Shown one piece after another: positions 1 to 7,592 of a stretch of 42,590 bases of DNA. The translations under genes were made by a program, and so were the position numbers. Within the stretch, counting starts at the first letter, position 1. Each line of letters opens with the position of its first letter. The notes beneath the pieces were generated by a model. The model did not search any database, was not told the origin of the DNA, and saw nothing but the letters and a program-made list of their open reading frames with translations. Source of the stretch: Lachnospiraceae bacterium (lineage in GTDB: Bacteria; Bacillota; Clostridia; Lachnospirales; Lachnospiraceae); NCBI GenBank assembly GCA_004558185.1, contig SFDP01000032.1, positions 1 through 42,590 of the forward strand. Direction: 5' to 3'.

Positions 1-226
1 TTTTCTTAGCAGTTAATACATTAAGGAACCCAAGTGGTTTTTTCAATATGAAAATGTAAATTTATGGTGCTAGGCTTCCACCATTATGCCAGAAGCCTCA
101 ACAAAAAAGACATATGGTGAGACACTGTTGAAAACTGTCATTATGTCTGTAGCCATTCTGTGATTATGTGTAACGATTATTGTTCGGGTGGCTATTTTTT
201 TGCCCGATTGTAATGGAGGGCAGAAT
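1..226. other. Non-coding stretch upstream of the excisionase
   Basis: I see no convincing gene here. An open frame on the - strand (70-420) overlaps the excisionase antiparallel and has no ribosome binding site or recognisable motif. The region is AT-rich and probably belongs to the mobile element whose xis-int end follows. The rest of that element lies outside the window. Confidence 0.4.
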
Positions 227-454
227 ATGAATGAGAATAATGAGAATAAACCAATGGTGAGAGTATCAGAGAAGATAGTACTTACTATACCTGAAGCAGC
301 AGCGTTAAGTAACATAGGGCAGAACCGTCTGGACAAACTCTTAAGGGCTCCCAATTGTCCTTTTGTTATAAGAGTTGGAACAAAGAAACTCGTGAAGCGT
401 AAGGAATTTGAACGTTTCATTAGTGATCATGATTATATTGGAGAAATGCCGTAA
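227..454 (+). CDS. xis: Excisionase, Tn916 Xis-like
   Basis: A 75-residue protein resembling the small excisionases of Tn916-type conjugative elements, which bend element-end DNA and steer the integrase towards excision. Residues about 18-70 read as a winged-helix, MerR-like DNA-binding fold: the ordered pieces LTIPEAAALSNIG, a short basic turn and KRKEFERFI match the Xis pattern. The frame is open from 188, but ATG 227 is preferred because GGAGGG lies about 8 bases before it, and the added residues would be unlike the family. It sits just upstream of the integrase on the same strand, the usual xis-int order. It acts in the cytoplasm on element-end DNA. Family assignment is good; exact specificity is unknown. 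Confidence 0.75.
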   Translation: MNENNENKPMVRVSEKIVLTIPEAAALSNIGQNRLDKLLRAPNCPFVIRVGTKKLVKRKEFERFISDHDYIGEMP

Positions 455-491
455 ATATGCGTTATGACGCAACTCAAAAGTGAAATTACTA

Positions 492-520
492 TTGAAAAAA
501 TGAGCCTCTTGTGGTACAAT
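492..520 (+). promoter_or_regulatory. SigmaA-type promoter for int
   Basis: TTGAAA at 492-497, a 17-base spacer and TACAAT at 515-520. Transcription would start near 527, about 36 bases before the integrase ATG. Confidence 0.55.
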
Positions 521-546
521 TTATGAGTTGTATTGGGCTCATTTTT
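496..546. repeat. Inverted repeat bracketing the int promoter
   Basis: A perfect 11-base inverted repeat (AAAAATGAGCC at 496-506, GGCTCATTTTT at 536-546) encloses the -10 box of the int promoter. A second small pair (TACAA/TTGTA) lies inside. On a transcript reading through from xis, the right arm ends in a T-run, so it could act as an attenuator. As DNA it could be an operator. Confidence 0.5.
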
Positions 547-562
547 CAGAAAGGAGCTCAAT

Positions 563-1810
563 ATGGGAAAAGATTTAAAAGGTAGGGAGTTAGGCACTGG
601 CCTTGCCCAAAGAAAAGACGGTAGGTATACTGCACGCTTCGTTACCCGAACGGGGTATCGCAAGCAATCGTACTTTGACACGCTTCCACAAGCACGTAGC
701 TGGCTTCAAGATGCGCAATATAATGACAAGCACAAAAGCATTGTAGCACCATTCGATATGGTTGCAAAAGATATCGTGAGTAGCAATGCTGAATTGCCGG
801 AATTAAATGATATGACGGTGGATGAGTTCTTTGAGTTTTGGATGAATTATCTTATTCCTGATTTGCGTAGTAACACCAAGCGAAATTATCGGGATCGTTA
901 TATCCATAATATTCAGCCTGTTATTGGAAGATTGAAAGTTGGAGATGTGCGCCCTTTTCATTGCAAAAAGGTTTTGCTCGATATGGAAGAGGATTATTCG
1001 CCTTCTACTGTCGTTCAAACGTATATTGCGATGGGAACTTTATTTAAGGCAGCGCGTGAAAACGGTGTAATTGATAAGCACCCTATGGACACGGTGAAAT
1101 GTCCAACAGCGCGCAAGAGTATGTCAGATATCAAGGTTCTTACTGTTGAGGAACAGACCAAGTTTTTAGAAGTAGCAAAGAGGTCTAATAATTATGACCA
1201 ATATGTTTTGCTTCTGCAGACAGGTCTACGCACAGGGGAACTTGTTGGACTCACTTGGGACTCGGTTGATTTAAAGAACAAAACCATTAGCATTGACAAG
1301 TCACTTGAGTATAGACATAGCAGAGGTACGTGGGAGGCGGGACCGCCTAAGACAACAGCTGGTTATAGAACGATACCATTGACTTCGAAGGCATATAACA
1401 TTCTTGCTCGCTTGTATGATGCTAGAAAGAATCGCTATGAAGCACCGGAACTCAATACTCAGCTGGAATTTAAAGACAAGCTTACCGGTGAAATCAGATA
1501 TCTTAATATGAAAGATCTGGTTTTCATCAATCGTAAGGGGATGCCTACAAAGAACAGCTCTTACGATACGCATCTATACAAATTATGTGATGAAGCTGGT
1601 ATTAAGCATATTTCTATGCATGTTCTGCGGCATTCTTACGCAACGAGAGCAATAGAGCGCCAGATACCACCCAAAACGCTGCAGCGTCTTCTTGGCCACG
1701 CTTCATTGCAGGTTACGATGGACACTTATGTTCATGTAACTGAGAATACGAAGATTGAAGCTATTAAGCAGTTTGAGGAAAATGAACCTGAATCATTAAG
1801 AATGGTGTAA
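563..1810 (+). CDS. int: Tyrosine site-specific integrase (Tn916 Int type)
   Basis: A 415-residue tyrosine recombinase that integrates and excises the mobile element ending here. It has an N-terminal arm-binding domain (about residues 5-50, with a GRYTARFVTRTGYRKQ-type beta fold), a SAM-like core-binding domain (about 75-170) and a catalytic domain (about 180-400). The catalytic set is complete: R223, H353-x-x-R356, H379 and nucleophile Y389. The length matches the roughly 405 residues of Tn916 Int. The frame is open from 533, but ATG 563 follows AAGGAG at 551-556 with good spacing. It ends in a run of short direct repeats, as expected when int is the last gene of an element. No frameshift is visible, so it is probably active. 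Confidence 0.88.
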   Translation: MGKDLKGRELGTGLAQRKDGRYTARFVTRTGYRKQSYFDTLPQARSWLQDAQYNDKHKSIVAPFDMVAKDIVSSNAELPELNDMTVDEFFEFWMNYLIPDLRSNTKRNYRDRYIHNIQPVIGRLKVGDVRPFHCKKVLLDMEEDYSPSTVVQTYIAMGTLFKAARENGVIDKHPMDTVKCPTARKSMSDIKVLTVEEQTKFLEVAKRSNNYDQYVLLLQTGLRTGELVGLTWDSVDLKNKTISIDKSLEYRHSRGTWEAGPPKTTAGYRTIPLTSKAYNILARLYDARKNRYEAPELNTQLEFKDKLTGEIRYLNMKDLVFINRKGMPTKNSSYDTHLYKLCDEAGIKHISMHVLRHSYATRAIERQIPPKTLQRLLGHASLQVTMDTYVHVTENTKIEAIKQFEENEPESLRMV

Positions 1811-1853
1811 ATGGTGTAAATCATTTCATCAAAATGGTGTAAAAATGGTGTAA
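1802..1853. repeat. Direct repeats, probable integrase arm-type sites
   Basis: The 9-mer ATGGTGTAA occurs four times, starting at 1802, 1811, 1834 and 1845. The first copy contains the int stop codon. An inverse partial copy (TTACAC) lies at 1866-1871. Clustered short repeats just after int resemble the DR sites bound by the integrase N-terminal domain at Tn916-type ends. The element-chromosome junction therefore probably lies around 1860-1895. Confidence 0.6.
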
Positions 1854-1872
1854 AACCTCTCTGCATTACACT

Positions 1873-1893
1873 AAAAAGCCCGTAAATACGGGC
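1873..1893 (-). terminator. Hairpin with T-run on the - strand
   Basis: GCCCGT/ACGGGC (1878-1883, 1888-1893) with a four-base loop is followed on the - strand by TTTTT. No - strand gene reads into it within the window. It may be chromosomal sequence at the integration site, and it lies just upstream of the ychF ribosome binding site. Confidence 0.4.
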
Positions 1894-1907
1894 ATGGAGG
1901 ATATATT

Positions 1908-3005
1908 ATGAAATTAGGAATAGTAGGTTTACCCAATGTGGGAAAAAGTACATTATTTAACTCGTTGACTAAGGCGGGTGCAGAATCTGCCAATTACCCC
2001 TTTTGTACCATTGACCCCAATGTGGGCGTGGTAACCGTACCGGATCACCGGTTGAAGCTGTTGGGAGATATGTACCATTCTAAAAAGGTGACTCCGGCAG
2101 TAATTGAATTCGTGGACATTGCGGGACTGGTAAAGGGAGCCTCTAAGGGTGAGGGACTGGGCAATCAGTTTTTAAGCAATATCCGTGAAGTGGACGCCAT
2201 CGTACATGTAGTGAGATGCTTTGAGGATACCAATATTGTTCATGTGGATGGAAGCATTGATCCCTTGAGAGATATTGAAACCATAAATCTGGAGCTGATT
2301 TTTTCTGATATGGAGATTTTGGAGAGAAGAATTTCCAAAGTAGAGAAGGCTGCCCGCATGGACAAGTCCATGGGAAAGGAGCTGGAGCTTTTAAAAAAAG
2401 TGAAGGCTCTTCTTGAAGAGGGAAAGCTGGCTTCTGCATATGAATGTACAGATGATGATGAAGAGGTGATTTTTGCCGGCCTGAATCTGCTTACGGCGAA
2501 GCCGGTTATTTTTGCGGCAAATGTTGCGGAGGATGAGGTTGCAGAGGACGGAGCAGGAAACAAAGGTGTGGAGGCGGTTCGTGCCTATGCCAAGGAAACG
2601 GGAAGCGAAGTTTTTGTAATCTGTGCTCAGATAGAACAGGAGATTTCAGAGCTGGATGAAGAGGAAAAGGCCATGTTTCTGGAAGACCTGGGGTTAAAGG
2701 AATCGGGGCTGGATAAGCTGATCAAAGCAAGCTACCACTTATTGGGGCTGATCAGCTATTTGACCGCCGGAGAGGATGAAACCAGAGCCTGGACTATTAA
2801 GGTGGGAACGAAGGCGCCACAGGCAGCAGGAAAGATTCATACCGATTTTGAGAGAGGATTTATTAAAGCAGAGGTGGTAAATTATAAGGACCTTCTGGAA
2901 CAGGGATCTTTAGCTGCGGCAAGGGAAAAAGGAATGGTGAGAATGGAAGGAAAAGAATATGTGGTGAAGGATGGGGATGTTATTCTGTTTAGATTCAATG
3001 TCTAA
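1908..3005 (+). CDS. ychF: Redox/ribosome-associated ATPase YchF (OLA1 family)
   Basis: A 365-residue Obg-related P-loop protein that hydrolyses ATP rather than GTP, binds ribosomes and affects stress responses in other bacteria. The N-terminal G1 motif GLPNVGKST is at residues 5-13. A coiled-coil insert spans about 130-200 and a TGS domain ends the protein (about 280-365). The length equals the family norm. GGAGG stands 8 bases before ATG 1908. No clear promoter lies between int and this gene (97 bases), so expression may rely on read-through from the element or on weak signals in the junction. A terminator follows. Confidence 0.95.
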   Translation: MKLGIVGLPNVGKSTLFNSLTKAGAESANYPFCTIDPNVGVVTVPDHRLKLLGDMYHSKKVTPAVIEFVDIAGLVKGASKGEGLGNQFLSNIREVDAIVHVVRCFEDTNIVHVDGSIDPLRDIETINLELIFSDMEILERRISKVEKAARMDKSMGKELELLKKVKALLEEGKLASAYECTDDDEEVIFAGLNLLTAKPVIFAANVAEDEVAEDGAGNKGVEAVRAYAKETGSEVFVICAQIEQEISELDEEEKAMFLEDLGLKESGLDKLIKASYHLLGLISYLTAGEDETRAWTIKVGTKAPQAAGKIHTDFERGFIKAEVVNYKDLLEQGSLAAAREKGMVRMEGKEYVVKDGDVILFRFNV

Positions 3006-3057
3006 GTAGATATAGTGGCTGTTAAAAGCTGAAATACAAGATGTAGACAGGAAAGTT

Positions 3058-3097
3058 AAGCACTTTGCGAAATGATGCAAAGTGCTTATTTTTTTTG
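3058..3097 (+). terminator. Rho-independent terminator after ychF
   Basis: A perfect 11-base stem (AAGCACTTTGC, 3058-3068, with its complement at 3077-3087) is followed by an eight-T run. Confidence 0.9.
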
Positions 3098-3107
3098 CTT
3101 TTTTTAC

Positions 3108-3136
3108 TTGCCATAACCCTATTTTTGCATTAGAAT
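3108..3136 (+). promoter_or_regulatory. SigmaA promoter of the division cluster
   Basis: TTGCCA (3108-3113), a 17-base spacer and TAGAAT (3131-3136), right after the ychF terminator and before the MraZ boxes and mraZ. Confidence 0.75.
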
Positions 3137-3142
3137 GGAATA

Positions 3143-3179
3143 AAAGTGGTGAAAAGTGGAGCCAAATGGTTGAAAGTGG
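3143..3179 (+). promoter_or_regulatory. MraZ-binding boxes (four 10-bp repeats)
   Basis: Four heptamers at exact 10-base spacing: AAAGTGG at 3143, 3153 and 3173, and CAAATGG at 3163. MraZ rings bind helically phased repeats of this kind upstream of their own gene (AAAGTG-type boxes in mollicutes, TGGG-type in E. coli). Placement just downstream of the -10 fits autorepression. Confidence 0.8.
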
Positions 3180-3189
3180 GTGATTGGTC

Positions 3190-3621
3190 GTGTTCATGGG
3201 AGAATACAATCATACGATTGATACCAAAGGCAGGCTGATTATTCCTTCAAAGTTTCGGGAAACCCTGGGTGACGAATTTGTAGTAACGAAAGGACTGGAT
3301 GGCTGTCTTTTTGTGTACGACAGCAATGAGTGGCAAAGCTTTGAGGAGAAGTTAAAATCTCTACCGCTTACGAATAAGGATGCAAGGCAGTTTGCCCGTT
3401 TTTTTCTGGCCGGAGCTGCTGCGGTGGAAGTGGACAAGCAGGGGAGAATCTTACTTCCTGCCGTATTGAGGGACTTTGCAGGCTTGGAGAAGGAAGTTGT
3501 TCTGGTTGGTGTGGCCAGCCGGGTGGAAATCTGGAGCAAAGCGAAATGGGAGAATGCTGCAGAATATGAAGATATGGAAGAAATTGCAGAGCACATGGCA
3601 GAACTGGGTCTTGGCATTTAA
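3190..3621 (+). CDS. mraZ: Transcriptional regulator MraZ
   Basis: A 143-residue protein with two SpoVT/AbrB-like half-domains. The first is near residues 5-50 (MGEYNHTID, GRLIIPSKFR) and the second near 80-120 (VDKQGRILLPAVLRDFAG). MraZ forms a ring that binds phased repeats and regulates the division cluster. GTG 3190 is preferred because it gives the usual family start MFMGEYNHTID and normal length. A TTG at 3184 and an ATG at 3196 are alternatives, and the ribosome binding site is weak. It is the first gene of the cluster, directly below its promoter and four boxes, so autoregulation is likely. Confidence 0.93.
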   Translation: MFMGEYNHTIDTKGRLIIPSKFRETLGDEFVVTKGLDGCLFVYDSNEWQSFEEKLKSLPLTNKDARQFARFFLAGAAAVEVDKQGRILLPAVLRDFAGLEKEVVLVGVASRVEIWSKAKWENAAEYEDMEEIAEHMAELGLGI

Positions 3622-3710
3622 TACAGAAGAGCTTTGATTAAGCATCAAGATACCTTATGCAAAAAGCGGTGAACCGCATAAGGGAAAATGAATAGAATTC
3701 GAGGTAAAGC

Positions 3711-4643
3711 ATGGAGTTTAAACACACTTCAGTATTACTGGAAGAGACAATAGAAGGCCTGAATATTCGGCCTGACGGAATTTACATTGACGGAACGCTG
3801 GGAGGGGGCGGACATACTTTTGAAATATGTAAAAGGCTTACCAGTGGAAGAGTTATTGGAATTGATCAGGATGAAGCAGCTATACAGGCAGCAGGAGAAA
3901 GGCTTAAGGCTTTTGAGGACAAGGTGACCATTGTAAGAAGTAATTACAGTGACTTGAAATCGATTCTTGAGCAACAGCATATTCAGAAGGCAGACGGAAT
4001 TATACTGGATTTGGGTGTGTCTTCCTATCAGTTGGACAATGCAGAGAGAGGATTTTCCTATCAGAGTGACAGTCTGCTGGATATGCGAATGGACAGGCGT
4101 CAGACACTGACAGCAAGAGAGATTGTTAATGGATATTCTGAGATGGAATTGTACAGGATCATAAGAGATTATGGAGAAGATCAGTTTGCGAAGAATATTG
4201 CCAAGCACATTGTACAGGCAAGAAAAGAAAAGTCAATAGAAACTACAGGGCAGTTAAATGAGGTTATTAAGGCGGCTATCCCTGCGAAAATTCGTGCTGT
4301 AGGCGGTCATCCAAGTAAGAGAACCTTTCAGGCCATTCGAATTGAATGCAATCGGGAACTGGAGGTACTTAAGGATAGCCTGGAGGATATGATTGAGCTA
4401 CTGAGCCCTCAGGGAAGGCTTTGCATCATTACTTTTCATTCGCTGGAGGACAGAATCGTCAAGACTATGTTCAGGAGAAATGAGAATCCCTGTATATGTC
4501 CGCCGCATTTTCCAGCCTGTGTCTGCGGTTTACAGGCACGGGGCAGAGTGATAACGAGAAAGCCCATCCTTCCTTCCGAAGAAGAGATGCAAGAGAATTC
4601 CAGATCAAAGAGTGCTAAGCTGCGTATCTTTGAGCGAACGTAA
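3711..4643 (+). CDS. rsmH: 16S rRNA m4C1402 methyltransferase RsmH (MraW)
   Basis: A 310-residue S-adenosylmethionine-dependent methyltransferase that N4-methylates C1402 in the 16S rRNA decoding centre. The SAM-binding segment DGTLGGGGHT is near residues 28-37, followed by ILDLGVSSYQLD, the RGFSYQSDSLLDMRMD core, HPSKRTFQAIRIECN and the terminal FHSLEDRIVK region. The length is typical. It follows mraZ by 89 bases, in the near-universal mraZ-rsmH-ftsL order, and is probably co-transcribed. ATG 3711 follows a GAGGTAAA site. Confidence 0.95.
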   Translation: MEFKHTSVLLEETIEGLNIRPDGIYIDGTLGGGGHTFEICKRLTSGRVIGIDQDEAAIQAAGERLKAFEDKVTIVRSNYSDLKSILEQQHIQKADGIILDLGVSSYQLDNAERGFSYQSDSLLDMRMDRRQTLTAREIVNGYSEMELYRIIRDYGEDQFAKNIAKHIVQARKEKSIETTGQLNEVIKAAIPAKIRAVGGHPSKRTFQAIRIECNRELEVLKDSLEDMIELLSPQGRLCIITFHSLEDRIVKTMFRRNENPCICPPHFPACVCGLQARGRVITRKPILPSEEEMQENSRSKSAKLRIFERT

Positions 4644-4789
4644 AAACTACAGCTTTCTGATAGAAAACGGCTGTTAGAGTAGTGAAGCAGAAGATTGAAA
4701 GTATGACGTTCTTTCAATTCGGGATTTGTGCTGAAGCACAAGACCCCTGAGATTAAAAAGCTGATGAAGCAGCAGAATGAGAGGTAAAT

Positions 4790-5287
4790 ATGGCCCGTAG
4801 AGCTTATCAGGGTAATCATACAAGACGAAGCCGGAAGAGACAGACAGACGATTACCGGAATAATTACATACAGGGAAATACGGCGCCCAGACTGAATCTG
4901 GTAGAGGAGCTGGAAACACAGGAACCGAAAAGACTTAGTCACACTACCAGAAAAAACAGAGATAAGGCTCTGTATATGAATTTGGGCTATCTGCTGTTTT
5001 TGGTTGTTGCATTGGTGAGTGCAGCATTTGTATTAATCGGATATATTCGCCTGCAGTCGGAGTTGACGCTGACGGTAAAGCGTATTGCATCCATGGAGAG
5101 TGAATTGAATAGCTTGAAGCTCTCCAACGAGGAAGAGTATAACCGGGCAATCAGTTCGGTAAATTTAGAAGAGATCCGACAGGTAGCTATTGGAGAGCTG
5201 GGGATGCGTTATGCCAAAGAAGGACAGATAATCAATGTCACCGGAGAAGGCAGTGATTATGTAAGACAACTGGCAGAAATTGAATAA
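4790..5287 (+). CDS. ftsL: Cell division protein FtsL-like
   Basis: A 165-residue bitopic membrane protein. A basic cytoplasmic tail (about 1-62) leads to one membrane span (about 64-88). A coiled-coil segment follows (about 90-125), and the short external end contains VNLEEIRQVAIGELGM, the typical FtsL/DivIC tail. FtsL bridges FtsQ, DivIC and the septal synthases and triggers septal synthesis. Sequence conservation in the family is weak, so the call rests on architecture and on position between rsmH and the class B PBP. ATG 4790 follows GAGAGG. The 146 bases upstream of it carry no gene. Confidence 0.85.
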   Translation: MARRAYQGNHTRRSRKRQTDDYRNNYIQGNTAPRLNLVEELETQEPKRLSHTTRKNRDKALYMNLGYLLFLVVALVSAAFVLIGYIRLQSELTLTVKRIASMESELNSLKLSNEEEYNRAISSVNLEEIRQVAIGELGMRYAKEGQIINVTGEGSDYVRQLAEIE

Positions 5288-5301
5288 AAGAGGGCAGTAG
5301 G

Positions 5302-7533
5302 TTGAGAAGGAATAACAACAGAGAAAATACAGGCAGAAAAAATGGAATGACCAAATTCTCCCTGAGTATGCAAAAGAAGCTGGTGGTACTTTTTGGAATG
5401 GTACTGCTGGCTTTCTTGGGATTAGCAGGCAGATTGATCTATCTTAATCGGGAAAAAGGGGATGAGTATACCAGAAAGGTACTCAGTCAGCAACAGTATC
5501 AAAGTGTTACACTGCCTTACAAGCGGGGAGATATTCTGGACACTAAAGGAACGAAGCTGGCCATTAGTGAGAAGGTCTATAATCTGGTAATTGACTGTAA
5601 GGCCATGCTGGCAAAGGAGGACTATTTGGCGGCCACTCTGGAAGCACTGATTTCCTGCTTCCCGCATTTAAACAGGAATGAGCTGGAAAACTATATTGTG
5701 GAGAATCCTTCCCGCCGTTATTATGTTGTGGCAAAGAAGCTCTCCTTTGATGAAATCAGCCCATTTGTGGAAATACAGAATAATAAAAAGGAATACCCTA
5801 ATGTACAGGGAGTCTGGTTTGAAGAGGAATACAAAAGAGTATATCCTAATGGCAGTCTGGCCAGTGACGTGATTGGGTTTACCATTAAGGATGATGAGGG
5901 TGTAGGCTTCAAGGGCAACTATGGACTGGAGGCTTACTATAATGATATTTTAAATGGGAGCAATGGACGGGAGTACGGTTATCTGAATGAAGATTCTGCT
6001 CTGGAAAGAACCACCATTCCTGCTAATGACGGCTATAACCTAGAGCTTACGCTGGATACTAATATACAGAGTATCATAGAGAAGCATCTGAAAAAATACG
6101 ATGAAACCTATAAGGACAGCTATCGAACCGGCACTGGAGCATACAATGTAGGCTGTATCATTATGGATGTGAATACCGGTGGAATTTTGGGAATGGCAAG
6201 CTATCCGAACTTTGATCTAAATAATCCCATTGATGTTACACCGCTCTTTGGAACTCAGCTTTTGACAGCAGAAGGAAAGGTGGCGGAAGAGGAGACGATC
6301 ATTACCCAGGAAAATGCAGCAGAGCTTCTGGCGGATAATGATGTGCTCTATGCCAATCTTAACGGCCTATGGAAGAATTTTTGTATTTCCAATACCTATG
6401 AACCGGGTTCCACTGCAAAGGCTTTTACCATAGCGGCGGGGCTGGAGTCGGGAAAGATGAGCGGAGAGGAATATTATACCTGTAACGGTGCCCTTAAGGT
6501 AGGAGATTATACGATTAAATGCCATAATTACAGTCTGGGAGGAGATGGGACCCTGAATGTGCAGCAGTCTCTGGAGCAGTCCTGTAATGTGGCACTGATG
6601 CTGATGGGAGAGCAGATTGGGAAGACTACTTTTCTGGACTATCAGGATCGCTTTAACTTTGGACTGAGAACGAACATTGATTTGGCAGGAGAGTCCAGAA
6701 CGCAGTCTCTGGTCTTCAATGAAGCCAATATGGGTCCTACGGAGCTGGCCACCTCCACCTTCGGACAGGGCTATAATGTTACGATGATTCAGATGATCAG
6801 CGGATTCTGTTCATTGATCAATGGGGGATATTATTATGAACCTCATGTGGTCAGCAAAATCACCACTACAGATGGAGCTCTGGTGAGAAATATTGAGCCG
6901 AGAATCATCAAGCAAACGATTTCTGAGAGTACGTCAGCCCTGATCCGTCAATACTGTAAGGGAGTAGTGGATAATGGTACAGGAAAGACCGCCAGGCCTG
7001 CCGGCTACGCCATCGGTGGAAAGACAGGTACGGCGGAAATGGGAGTCAGAGATAAACGTAACTATGTAGTCTCCTTTATGGGCTATGCTCCTGCGGAGAA
7101 TCCGGAGATTGCTATTTATGTGGTAGTAGACAGACCCAATGTGGCCAAGCAGGATGATGCAAAGCACGCCACCAGGCTGGTAAGGAGCATCCTGACGGAG
7201 GTTCTCCCCTATTTGAATATCTTTATGACAGAGGAACTGAGCGAGGCGGAGATTAAGGAACTGGAGGAGCTGGATATGGAAATTATCATGGCTGCTACTG
7301 TGTCCAATACTGTATCCGGAAATGAAATGTCTGCGGAGGAAAGTGTATCCGGTAATGGAACGGTATCAGGCAATGAAGGAGCAGTAATCACTAATGCAAA
7401 TGGGGGAGACATCACCTCCTCCATACCGGCATCAGAGGATGTAGGAGATACGGCTCCCCTGACCGGCGTACTGCTCGACCCGGAAACGGGAGAGCCTCTG
7501 AATAAAGATACAAACGAAGATTCTCCACAATAG
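5302..7533 (+). CDS. Class B penicillin-binding protein (FtsI/SpoVD-like transpeptidase)
   Basis: A 743-residue peptidoglycan DD-transpeptidase that cross-links septal or cortex wall outside the membrane. A single membrane span lies at about residues 25-47, followed by a PBP dimerisation domain (about 65-250). The transpeptidase domain has the S370-T-A-K motif, the SCN motif near 429-431 and K574-T-G. The extracellular end (from about 665) is low-complexity and repeats VSGN three or four times, so it is probably a flexible tail. No PASTA domain is seen. TTG 5302 is the marked start; ATG 5347 is an alternative that keeps the membrane span. It begins 14 bases after ftsL. FtsI versus SpoVD cannot be settled from sequence alone. 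Confidence 0.9.
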   Translation: MRRNNNRENTGRKNGMTKFSLSMQKKLVVLFGMVLLAFLGLAGRLIYLNREKGDEYTRKVLSQQQYQSVTLPYKRGDILDTKGTKLAISEKVYNLVIDCKAMLAKEDYLAATLEALISCFPHLNRNELENYIVENPSRRYYVVAKKLSFDEISPFVEIQNNKKEYPNVQGVWFEEEYKRVYPNGSLASDVIGFTIKDDEGVGFKGNYGLEAYYNDILNGSNGREYGYLNEDSALERTTIPANDGYNLELTLDTNIQSIIEKHLKKYDETYKDSYRTGTGAYNVGCIIMDVNTGGILGMASYPNFDLNNPIDVTPLFGTQLLTAEGKVAEEETIITQENAAELLADNDVLYANLNGLWKNFCISNTYEPGSTAKAFTIAAGLESGKMSGEEYYTCNGALKVGDYTIKCHNYSLGGDGTLNVQQSLEQSCNVALMLMGEQIGKTTFLDYQDRFNFGLRTNIDLAGESRTQSLVFNEANMGPTELATSTFGQGYNVTMIQMISGFCSLINGGYYYEPHVVSKITTTDGALVRNIEPRIIKQTISESTSALIRQYCKGVVDNGTGKTARPAGYAIGGKTGTAEMGVRDKRNYVVSFMGYAPAENPEIAIYVVVDRPNVAKQDDAKHATRLVRSILTEVLPYLNIFMTEELSEAEIKELEELDMEIIMAATVSNTVSGNEMSAEESVSGNGTVSGNEGAVITNANGGDITSSIPASEDVGDTAPLTGVLLDPETGEPLNKDTNEDSPQ

Positions 7534-7592
7534 AGAATAACCTCATAGAGTTGATAATAAATTATAGAAATATCGCTTTATGGGGTTATTTT

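Noticed and set aside
1802..1853. CRISPR-like short repeat array
   Set aside because: Units are only 9 bases with irregular spacing (9, 23 and 11) and no spacers. They fit integrase arm sites instead. No CRISPR array is seen in the window.
3652..3684. Hairpin between mraZ and rsmH as a terminator
   Set aside because: The stem is short with a long loop and no T-run follows; the genes are expected to be co-transcribed.
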